NCBI GenBank assembly: GCA_016648135.1
Contig: JADDOH010000476.1
Span: forward strand, 124,001 to 188,000
From: Agrypnia vestita
Taxonomy: Eukaryota; Arthropoda; Insecta; Trichoptera; Phryganeidae
DNA length: 64,000 nucleotides
Reading direction: 5' to 3'
Every line of letters starts with the position of its first letter. Position 1 is the first letter of the stretch. Shown here piece by piece: positions 22,871 to 34,800 of this stretch. The translations under genes were made by a program, and so were the position numbers. The notes below the pieces were generated by a model. It did no database searches. It saw nothing but the letters and a program-made list of their open reading frames with translations, and had not been told where the DNA came from.

Positions 22871-25800
22871 GTAAGTCGTAAAAATTATATTATTATTTGC
22901 TTTTCTTGCTCACCCATCTAAAAAATAAGAATAACAATCTTTAATTTGATCTCGCTACCATCTAAGTTTGTTTTATTTTCGTTTAAGCCAATGTTTTCAT
23001 AATGTTGTGACATAATGTCTGATATACATATTTCATGTCCCTAAATAAAAATATTTTTACAATCCCAAGTGAGAACAGTAAATATTTCAACATCTACTTT
23101 AGCAATCGGTATACTTTAGCAATTGAAATGTTGCGATCTTTGAATAAACATAATAAATACATATTGTGTTTTGGAAATTTATTAAAATATGCAAATATAC
23201 AGATTTTTTCACAAAACTAATGACTTTTCTCATGAGTTACGATTCTTGGCGGATTACGCAATCGCATCATGATTTTTTAGGTACCTTGAATTTTCGAATT
23301 AACGGAGTTTCGCATAATTCGAAATGTTTTTTTTGGTCCCTTGAATTTCGAATTAACAAGGTTCTGATGTATCTTGGTTTTTCAATTAATCAAGCTTTCA
23401 GTTCAAGATTTCTATTTTTCTGATCAGATTTCAAACTGTATAAATGTATAATGTATATTTTTTTTAATGCAATTTAAATTTTAAAATTTTTGTCACTTTT
23501 CGAAATTGCTTATATTATATGTGATTTAATTTATTCTGACTCTTTGAAAACTTCATATAAGGAAATAATATTATTAATAATAAGTAGGTGGAGGTAGTGA
23601 CAATTACTAAAACAGAAATGCAGACTTGGCCTACATAGTTGCTTTTCTTATCTTATATTAATAATATTATTATAATATTGCTATTTCTAGTACACTAAAC
23701 ATAATTCAAATGTATGTTACGTACGTGGTTGCATTGAGGATCATGGTCAATTTTTTCGTAATCATGGAAAGTAACTAGGAACACACTTCAAATTGTCTAA
23801 ATGTTATTTACAACTTTAATAAATGTTAGTTTCTGTATGCACAAAAATATGTATTAATAATTTTAACAATATATTTATATGTATGTTAAAAATGTAGGTA
23901 TGTTCTTAGAACACAGTTACTGGATTTTGTCCCCAGAGGGATGATTAATTAAAATATAGCAGCTGCGAAAATCTATAGCGTGCAGTGAGAACAAGAAGCA
24001 TGACTATTTCCCAAGCATATACATATTTTGAAAAGAAAACAAAATAAGACGTATATATCGTAATATTTTTATCACAATAATTATCATATTTGTAACGGAC
24101 AGGGGTTGAGCCATGTAAAAATGAACACATTAAAAATAATAAAATATTTTTCGACAACCAAGATCAGAATGTGGTGAAGCAAATCAGCTGCTGCATACAG
24201 AAAATATTACCGAGACGGGCGTGAGTACCGTCCCTAGGACTGTTCTGCTAAACGGAGCGCGCAGGCATCAGCGTCAGCAGGCCGCAAACCCGGCTGGAGG
24301 GGGAGCCGCCATCGCGCGCTGCTTCAAACTAGCTGGACGAAATCGGGGCGAACCATCTGACCCCAAAACGGGCCATTCTTTTGATGAATGAAATAAAAGG
24401 CGTAAATGACCCGCCCAGCCTCCGATATTATTTTTCAGCCACACAAGTGCGGATACAAATACGTGTGAAATTTGTATATGTTATAAAAATGCTTAAAAAT
24501 ATGCTAAATGCCTTGTGTGAAGCAGCGCTTCGGCACCCTTATATGAAAAGTTGTCATGTGCATAATAATGTGTTCTATTATGAAATAATGTATTGGAAAT
24601 TTTATAAAATAAAATTGATTAATTTTTTCCACACCCACAGGTGCGCGGACTTTCTTTTTTTTATTCACGTAATGCCGGCGCTTATGCCGCGATCGTAAGT
24701 GAATGAGTTAGAAGTTCGAGCCGAAGGGATTCTTCCGCGATGTTTCGCCCAGAGGCATGAGTGCTGGCGGTGAGAGCGGAAATCTGCGGAGAAAGAGATG
24801 CCAGCATGAGAACTGTGAAAATGCCCTCTGAGCGGCGGCACCCGATATTTTATTTCCACTGTTGAATCCGCCTTCGGGCTACATGATTCACAAAAAGAGC
24901 ATTTTTGCTCCACATTTCCGGCCGGAGACTTCTAACGCCCAGTACTCACATTCCGAGCTCCCGTATGAAATGCGTATGGGGTTACCTTCTACGGGAGCTT
25001 GAAGGTCTGCACTGGACGCTATCGTGGAGATGGTCCATTATGAAATAAATGAGTACTGGAAGACCGCGAGAAAATATTGCATTTTCTCCTGAAAGTGGTA
25101 ATGCCTGCCGGGGCACGCTCCGTTCGAGGCTGACATGTCACGGTAGCCGGCGCCCGCAGCGAGTTCGCTCGCCGCGGCGGAAGATGATGAGGGTCGATTT
25201 TTTAATCGACGATTACGGCCGCTACCAGCGGCGCAACGCTACAACTGTAATGTATTTGCATTCCTTACATGAATGCCTATCTGGAGAATATATTTTTATG
25301 TATATAAAATGATATAGGCACGCCTAAGAGTTTAATTAAGAAATTGGTTTTGCGGCACTTTTTAAATGCCTATAACTCAGTAAGTATTAATCTAACATAA
25401 CTGAAATTACTGTCAAAAGAAGCGCTTGCCTGCGCACTTTACCACTGTCATAGCAAAGAATGTAAAAATATTGGTTTTAATATTTTTTATGAATTTATGA
25501 AATTCTGAGTCCTTACTGGCAAATTTATTTTTTAATTTATTTGGTTTATTAGTACCCAGCGTGTCCAACGATTGTTGTTATTACCATCTGCTAGGTCTGG
25601 TATTGTTAAATAACACAATTGAAACCCTAGGAGGGCTGCAATACATTTATTATGAATTATTTTGTATCTGTCATATGAGATCTGCCGCTCCGTGGACTGC
25701 GGCGCTGCTATTGGCGTAGTTCGCCAAGCGGCCGCTAAGTTCGCTGCGTCGCAGTCCAGGAATCTGGCGTTTCTATTGGATTATGCAATCTGCTATGAAG

Positions 25801-28800
25801 CAATCTGTCATAATTTTTCAAAACGTATAAATAAAGATGTATTGCTTGAGGCGGGCACCTGTTACACAATTCGCGTGGTGCTGTGTACGCCGTTGGACAA
25901 TCTTCTCGCTACCTTTTATTTCTATACCCTGACCTTGCTTGTTTTTGGACTTTCTGCATCTTCTGGATTTTTTGGACTTCTACTTTCTGACTTGGACTTC
26001 GCTTCGGATTTTTCTTCGATACTCATACGATAAGCACTACTTCGGCGTTTGATCTCTGGCATATCCACGGACTACGAGCTGTGCAGTAACTTCTGGTGGC
26101 ACTCTACTTCACCAGCGAAGACAACTGAGCCGCAATTTTAAAAAAGTGTTCTTGTCCGGAACAATATTATTCAGATTTTAATATTTCAAGTTCATATGTT
26201 CATATTCTGCCAGATAAATACAGATATCTCTAACAGAACCCATCCAAATAAACGAAAGTTTCCCAGATTTAAACGTTTGTAATAGAACTTTAAAAATTTG
26301 ATAATGTGTGGATGTTCTTACGATGGAGTTGGTGAATGTTGCATTATGTAGAGTGATCACTTAAACCAGCTCATATAGATTGTAAGCCCTGGGTCATCAT
26401 GTAAAAAGACTTCCACATATGTTTCTTATATTCATACCTTTGTCTCGATTGTGAGATTTCTATAATTTATCTTAATTAATTAATATAATTTTGTATGTTT
26501 AACAAAAAAAAACAAAAGATCATTGTATTAATTTTTATATTTTAGTAAGAATTCATCATATTGCTATTTTGTCAAATAATTAACATACTTTATCAGATTA
26601 ATGATAAATCTCAACTGTAAATTGAACACCCCATAATATATATTTACATTGCTATTATTGCAGCTTAAACAAAACTTTTTTTAAAAATAAATTCAGAGAT
26701 CGCAGAAAGACAATTTTAAAACTTCATTATCGAGAAATATACAGGTGATCTCGTGGCTAGCAGCAAAAACTTTGAGGAAGTCTTCTTCATTCAATTTCAA
26801 ATAGAAAATATACTCCATAACTGTCGAAATTTCTGAGGCATAAATAATATTTTCTATTCAAAATTAAATGGAGAGTTTTCCTCCGAAGTTTTCTCTGCTT
26901 ATAACCTGTATTATCATATAAATAATAATGTAGCTTAAAGAAAAGAAAATATTTTTCAAAGAAAGTAAAATAACAGTGTTGCATTTTCTAAATTACACAT
27001 TCTAAATTCACACAGGCGAAGATTATCTTTTTTCTGATATTGTTAAAGCCTCGGGCCAGGCCGCACCCGTGCGCCCTAGCGCAACTGTCCCCGGGGCCAG
27101 GGCGTACCGGTGCGTCCAGAACGTAATTAATTATTTCTCGACGGCTGCGTATCGAATTTGAAAAAATGTGATATTTTCCCAGTAGAGAAATCCCGTGGTG
27201 ACCTGTCATTCCATTTTCAACTCAAAAACATCACGGATTATATTTTAAAACAACAATCAAAATGGAAGTTTTTCTGCCATAAAAATCGTATAGAATTGTT
27301 GTAGATGGCGCCCCGATCGTGTGTTGCGCAATCGAAATTCAAATATTCCGTCGTCAAGGTCACGCGCAATGTGCGCGGGAAACACGATTAATTTTTTCGA
27401 TTTTCGATTTATTTGTACACGTATACACAAATATATGGTATGTTTTGCGATATTTGTCAGTTTTTGTTGGTTTATGATTCAATTGAATACTAACAGTGAT
27501 TTATTAACAAAAATACATGCAATTTTGTTGCGTTTATTTGAAATATGTGTGTGTGTGAAAGTGTATCATATTTATGTGTTATGAGTGCGATGTCCCATTG
27601 TGTGCCGTGCCATGCAACAAAATATACCACAAAGTAGAAGATTATTAGGTAGGCATCAAATAATAATAGTAGTGTTGTCTCTAATAAACAAATAAAAAAT
27701 AATAATTATTTTTCGGAAATTATTTCACTGGCAACTTTATCGGAATTCAAAAAAAGATTTTTTTTTTACTTAAACGATAAAAAAAAACATTGCATTTCGA
27801 CACTTACGATAAAATAATATGAATGAGTGTGTTTTTTTTAATATACGCATGTTCTCATGGTTTTTTTCGTAAAAATAAAAATCACAAAAAAAACGAAAAT
27901 CTCTGGCCTTGACCTATATTTTGAGTGAAATTTTTAGGGCCCTCAACAAGTTAAGTGTTTCCACCAGCAACACTTGAGCATGAGCAACAGATAATATTGT
28001 CATCCCAGTAATTAGAAAAAGCAATTCTTTGTTAGCTTCAAATAATCAACCCGTCAAATTTGGCATGTTGGAAGTGGTCCACTTCACAATGTTCAAATTA
28101 GCCATTTGTAGGCAGCGAATGTGTCACTCACGTGTGATTACTGTAACCAGCCACACAAGTAACTTTGTTAGATAATTAAATTAAATCATTTGTTTTACCT
28201 ATCTTTGTTTTTAAATACATCATATTATTTATTACATACAGTACTGATAGTATTAAATGATATTAGTTGTTATGAAAAGTAATCTGCAAAAGTGTAATTT
28301 ATTACGTTTGGATCGTAAAAGGTGTTTTTTTAGGGCCGGAAAACTTTGAATTGTAATAAAACACAGATAAATGTTTTTAATATCCATAAAATTGGCTTTG
28401 TTTGACACATAATTTTATGGCATTAATATTTGAATATGATTTTGGGCATGTGGCCGCCGTGGCTGGCACATACATGGGGAATATGGAGGTCCAATTTTCA
28501 CAATCCAAATGTATTCGCACTTTTGGTTAAATGGCTATCTCAATAAACTTGTTGCTGCTAAATTGCTGCATTTGGAGCGATGATAATCCACAAGTCATTG
28601 TCGAAACACCATTACATCCAGAAAAAGTCACGGTTTGGGGCGCTTTATGGGCCAGTGGAATCATTAGTCCATATGTCTCGAAAAATTATGATCAGAACAT
28701 TAAAGTCAACGACGAGCGGTACAGAGACATGATTAATAACTTTTTCGTGCTTCAATTGGAAGGCATTAATGTTGTAGACATGTGTTTTCAGCAGGACGGT

Positions 28801-31800
28801 GCCATATGCCACACAGCGCGCAACACAATTAATTTACTGAAAGAAACATTTGATGAACGATTAATTTCACGAAATGGACGTGTTAACTGGCCACCTCGTT
28901 CATGCGATCTGATGCCATTAGATTATTTTTTCTGGGAATATGTAAAGTTGCATGTCTACATCGATAAACCAGAAACAATTAAGCACTTGGAAGCCAACAT
29001 TCGACGCATTATTGCCGAAATACAGCCTGATTTACTGCGAAGAATGTGTTAAAATTGGACCTTCAGATTAGGCCACGTATGCGCCAGCCACGGCAGCCAC
29101 ATGCCCGAAATCGTATTCAAATATTAATGCCATAGAATTATCTAGCCAATTCCATAGATATTAAAAACATTTTTCTGTATTCAATTTCAATTCATAATAA
29201 AGTTCTCCACCTCTAAAAAAACATCCTTTACATATTTTGTCATATTAGACCTTGATCGCATCCTTGTAGCTCTCTCCATCAATCACCGTAGAGTGTTATT
29301 GATGGAGAGAACCAGTGCCAGGCCTTTGCTTCTTGATGCCTTTTGCTGCTCTGTTCTACTCCACTAGCTCATGTATGTGTTTCACATCCTCTTATTCCTT
29401 CTATCATTGTGGTTGTGGTTGCCGGAGGATGCGACAAAAACATTCTTTATTCACATACCATCATATTGCTCAGTAGTAATGTTAAGCAAAAATAATGGAT
29501 TTTTGCATTTTCCACCAATCAAACGGTTCATTTTTGTGAAAATTGATGTGCTAACTATTACTATTGATCAGGCAATAGGCTCTTAGTTTCCAAACTTTGT
29601 AGATGATAATATAATAAACAACTATAATTTATATTATTATTCAAATAAATTAGAATTTTATTTACAGGTTTAATTGGCACTCTCTTTATGGGAATTATTT
29701 GTACTCACTGCATGCACATGCTGGTCAAGTGTGCCCATGAACTGTGCATGCGCAGACAAGTGCCGTCTCTAGGATTCCCAGACGTTGTAGGTGTTGCATT
29801 TGAGACAGGTCCTCAACGGTTACAGAAATATTCCAAAATCATTAAGTAAGTGGTCTTTTCATTTTAAGTAGGTATACATATATTTAGTGTACCCAAAAAA
29901 TGACGTTTTTCAACTGTTAACTTTGTCAATCAATTGTGTCTTGCTTGCCGTCTTGATTGCACGTTACTACGGAAGTATTTATTCATTCTCTCCAAACATA
30001 TTCCACACATAGAACTATACAAAAAAGCGCATTTACAGTGGAGGGATTTGTTCCTCAGAAGGTATTTTTACACAATTAAATGTTATGAGTCTCACCAAAA
30101 AAATTTTAGCAATCATAACAACCAGAAATATTTGTGTTACTAACACTTTGACATATCAAATATTTTCAATAAAAAAATTGGATTGCGAAATTTAAATTGG
30201 TCCATTTTAGTACTAAAGTCAAACTTCGAAGTGGATCATCTAAAATTTAAATTGAAGATCAAATTACTGCAGAAATTGAGGTATATCCAGAGATGTCAAT
30301 TAAAAAATTATAAGTTTCTGCTGCTAGCTCTGGTACACCCTGTATGTATAGATGAAGTGGATTCCAGGGATGCGAGCAATCAAAAATTCGCTAGCATTAT
30401 TAGTTTTTTGCAACTAAAAAGAATTCAAATTATGTGACTTAAAATGTATTGGTTTATGGCGCAAGGATATAAAAATTATTTTGAATTACAAATTACCAGG
30501 GTGTTTAAATTATTGGGGAATTATTAATTAATTATTTCAACTACGAAATGAATATGTATTTACTTATTTATTTATTAAGTCTCAACTTGCATGTTTTAAA
30601 TTTTTTTAATTATGTATAGGGTTTTACTATACATATATTACAAGTTATAAGTTTTGCTTTTTATGTATAATATAATTTTTATCAATTAATTTTTTCAGGA
30701 ATATGATAAATGTATTTTTATGTGTGACACAACTCGGATTTTGCTGTGTGTATTTCCTTTTTGTGGCTGCCAATATCCAAGATGTGGCATCCCACTATTT
30801 GTCATATGATCTCGGAGTGCACTGGTATTTGTTTGTTATATTGATCCCAATGATATTACTAAATTTGGTGAAAAACCTGAAGTATTTAACTCCAGTGTCA
30901 CTGGTAGCTGCAATCTTGACAGTTTGGGGTCTCGCTATCACCTTCTATTACATGTTACAAGGTTTACCGCATGTTGACAGTGTGAAAGCCTTCTCATCAT
31001 GGAGTCAACTGCCTTTATATTTTGGCACAGCCATGTATGCTTTTGAAGGAATTGGTGTGGTGAGTAAATATATTATATTTACAGTGAAACTCGCTTAATA
31101 AATTCACTTTTAATAAGTTTTCCCGCTAAATAAGTTTAAATTCTGCGGTCCCGAAAAAGTCACATACAAATCCCATATTTTTTTAGGCTTAATACGTTTC
31201 CCGCTTATGTTCGTTTCTCGCCTAAGTCGTGAAAATATTTATAGGCGAACTCAATTTATTCATACAAATAAATCTTCATAATACGTTTTTGGGAAGGCGA
31301 AATTTTGTTCAACATTTCTAAAAATGAAAAATGGGCACAATAAAAATTAAATGGGTTTGGCGGCGTCACAAAAGTTCTAGCATCTGAAAAAACCCTGTAA
31401 TAATTGAATAGGCTAATAAAATAATATTTAATAAATAAATTTATCCGGCGATTATTTACGATAAATTTTTCAAAATCAATCAACATCGGCGCAAAATAAA
31501 TTCGCCTAAACGAAACTGTTTTCATTTTGGTTGTATTTCTTCGAGGAAACAATTGCCGTATATCTCCTATTGTTTTCTAAGGCCGGCGTCACACTAGGTG
31601 TATCTTCCGTCATGGAATGCCGCTACTACGTGGATCATCAATCGGGTAGTAGCGGCATTCTCGCTTGTTTCAGCGAACGGGTAGTAGCGGCATTCTCGCT
31701 CGAACGCTAGTTTCAGCGTCTGTTCGGTTCCCTGCCCGCGGAACTTACGTCAACTTAAAATCGGTGACGCCGCGTCTCGTGTTTTTGATTGCAACACACC

Positions 31801-34800
31801 ACATTTGACAGATTGTCGCGCCGCGGAATATAGTAGGTACGTGACGGCTAAATTCGGTTGCGGATTTGACGCAATGTCAAAGACGCGACGGAAAAAACGC
31901 GTAGTGTGGCGCCGACCTTAATGAGTTACAAAAAACGAATCTAATTTAATTTAGCAATGAAAAATACCACGAATTTTATTCACGCCCGGGAAAATATTAA
32001 GGTAGTCTGAAATCAAACGTAATTAAAATAAAGAAAATCGTAATTAATCACAAATAAAAGGACGTTGCTCAAGGCGGTATGTTGAATGTACACCTAAATT
32101 ATGTAGAAATCATCAAAAGGGATAAATTTTTAAAATGAAGTCAAATAAAATACTATTTACAAATGGTTATTTTTTACAAATGTGCAATCTTTACCAAGCC
32201 AGGGAAAGTAGATACAGGTAGCTTTTTGTATTTTTTTTTTTCGTATTCGTGAGATTTTTGATTTGTCAATATACACCGATTTATATTAAAAAATTTTGAC
32301 AGTGCTAATTTATTTTATAGTTTTGGTGGTTTTTATTGTTTTCTAACCCTCAGGTACTACGTATTTAGTTAGGTAATAGTTTACAAATGTATATTTACCT
32401 AATTAATTTAAAAAAAAAAAAATGTCCTTAAATTGTCATTATATAAACGAAAATTTAATTAAAACACAAAATTAAAAAGTGTAAATAATTTATGAAAATA
32501 TTGAAATCACTGTTAATATGTTTTCACGCCTAATAAGTTTTTATTTGCTGTTCCCTTGAAAAACATATTAAGAGAGTTTCACTGTATATGCTAAAACTAT
32601 TTGAAGCCAACATAGGAACAATTAGTATGTAATATGATTTGATATTGCAGGTTTTGCCTTTGGAAAACAATATGAAAACACCACAAGATTTCGGGGGCTG
32701 GAATGGAGTTTTAAATACCGGTATGGTTATAGTGGCCTGTCTTTACACAGCGGTTGGATTCTTCGGCTACTTGAAATATGGAAATGCTGTTAAAGGAAGC
32801 ATCACCCTCAATTTACCAGCAGGAGAGTTGTAAGATTTACACAAATTATTTCCTTTGCCATACAATGTATATTCTTCTATGTAATTGTATAATTAACTCC
32901 ATTAATTAAAAGTGTAAGTTTAACAAATTTTTGATAGCGTATTTAAAAATTTATATCCTTGATATTTAACCATTCTAATAATCTATTCAATTTTGTATAA
33001 AGATTATTTATATAGGATAGGGAAACATTTTATTTAAGTTAGATCTAGATTTGTTATGTTTTGAATATTTATTTTACAGTATGGCGCAAAGTGTTCGAGC
33101 AATAATGGCGGTGGCTATCTTCATGTCCTACTGCTTACAGTTTTATGTACCCATGAATATTATTTGGCCACTTTTAAAACCAAAACTGCAGTCAGAAAAA
33201 TCTCAAAAAATTGGAGAAAACATATTAAGAATAATTTTGGTATTATTTACATGTAAGTATTAGACCCGGTAAATCATTGTGATTCATCATCATATTTAAA
33301 TAAAATCAAACTTTTAATGAAATTATATCTCGACTGGCATTATTTATTTGTGGTTTACCATATTCGTGATGCGTATTATGTACATAGCCATACTGATACG
33401 TACACAGCCAGGATGTTTAAGAAATGTGATTCACTAAATAGGAGGCCTCAGTAAAATTAATTTATTCATTCATTGATAATTTTTTCATATTTAAATATTT
33501 CTATTAATTTTGTTGTTAAATGCACATTGTTATACAAATTGTCTCCTTATTATGTTGACATTTGGTTTAATAAACTTTAATTACTATTAATTAATGATAA
33601 GTTTGCGTCATTAGTGACTCTTGTTGATAAAATTTTAATATAGGAGTTTCAATAAGTTTTCTTAATTTTCATTTACTACTATTTTACCCATTGCCTACCC
33701 CACAGTTGAATTGGGCCCCTGAGTTTGTATTATAACATCCTACTAAAAACAAAATTCTCGATTTTTTTCAGACTCATTTGGTATAACAGTTTTCATTAAA
33801 AATGATTGTGCATATATATGTAGGTACAGTAAAACGCTGTTAATTCGAACCCTAATAATTCGAAATTCATCATAATTTAAAATTTTTAAAAGTCACAAGC
33901 CCAAAATGTTAATTTCATAGTAGATTAACCCCAATAATTCTAAAAACCCCAGTTACTGATAATTCAAAATAATTTGTAGCCCTTTGTGACATAGATTTTA
34001 TAGTTCACGTAATTCAGATCTTTTTTTAATTTTACGAAATTGAAAAAAAAATTAGATTTTTTCACAAATGAGTACAACAAATATGTCAATATTGGGTACT
34101 TTAGTAATAAAAATGTCGCGATATTGCATTTTCGAAATGATTTCTTGTAATATGCAAATACAAAGATTTTTTACAAAATAGTAATGGTATTTTAACCGGT
34201 GACACACTAACCTTTATTTGAGATTTGTATCCGATTTTTCGATGATTGGCAATGAATTTTTTGCAATTTGACGTGCAACCTTCGGTACTAGACAACAATT
34301 ATATTTCATTTATCAATAATCGCTATAATCAGATACAAATTCCAAATAGCTCTACCGAAAATAACCGGTTAATATAATAGTTTAACCATCACTATTACAA
34401 AATCAATAGCTTTCTTCATGAGTTTTACGATTTTTGGCAAATTTCGTAATCACATTGTGATTATTTTTATTGTACCTTTAATTTCGAATTAACAGTTAAG
34501 TGTTATTTTAAATGTGCCAGCTGTTTCAGCTTGTAAGGTCATTATCAAACAGACTGATAATGGCCTTACAAGCTGAAACAGTTATCATATTTAGAATAAC
34601 ACTGAACCTATAGTATTTAATACATAATAATATTTAATAAAATTTAATTTATTTTAAATTTCATGAAAAATAAACATGGAGTTCTACAAACTGAACACAA
34701 AAGCATAAATAAAAATCGAATTAACGGGGTTCCGCATAATTTGAAATGTATTTTTTGGTTCCCTTGAATGTAGATACCATTTTTTTGGCTGATTTTGGGT

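Larger units (their letters stand above)
33827..34770. mobile_element. Pogo/Tigger-like element in path intron 5, twice interrupted
   Basis: Starts CAGTAAAACGCTGTTAATTC after TA (33825-33826). The body matches 23160-23375 in three blocks separated by the hAT-like MITE at 34179-34394 and a hairpin insertion at 34493-34713. Right terminus uncertain. Confidence 0.65.

Noticed and set aside
25662..26033. 123-codon ORF as a real gene
   Set aside because: No start context, no domain, composition typical of translated non-coding GC-richer DNA, and it lies inside a path intron.
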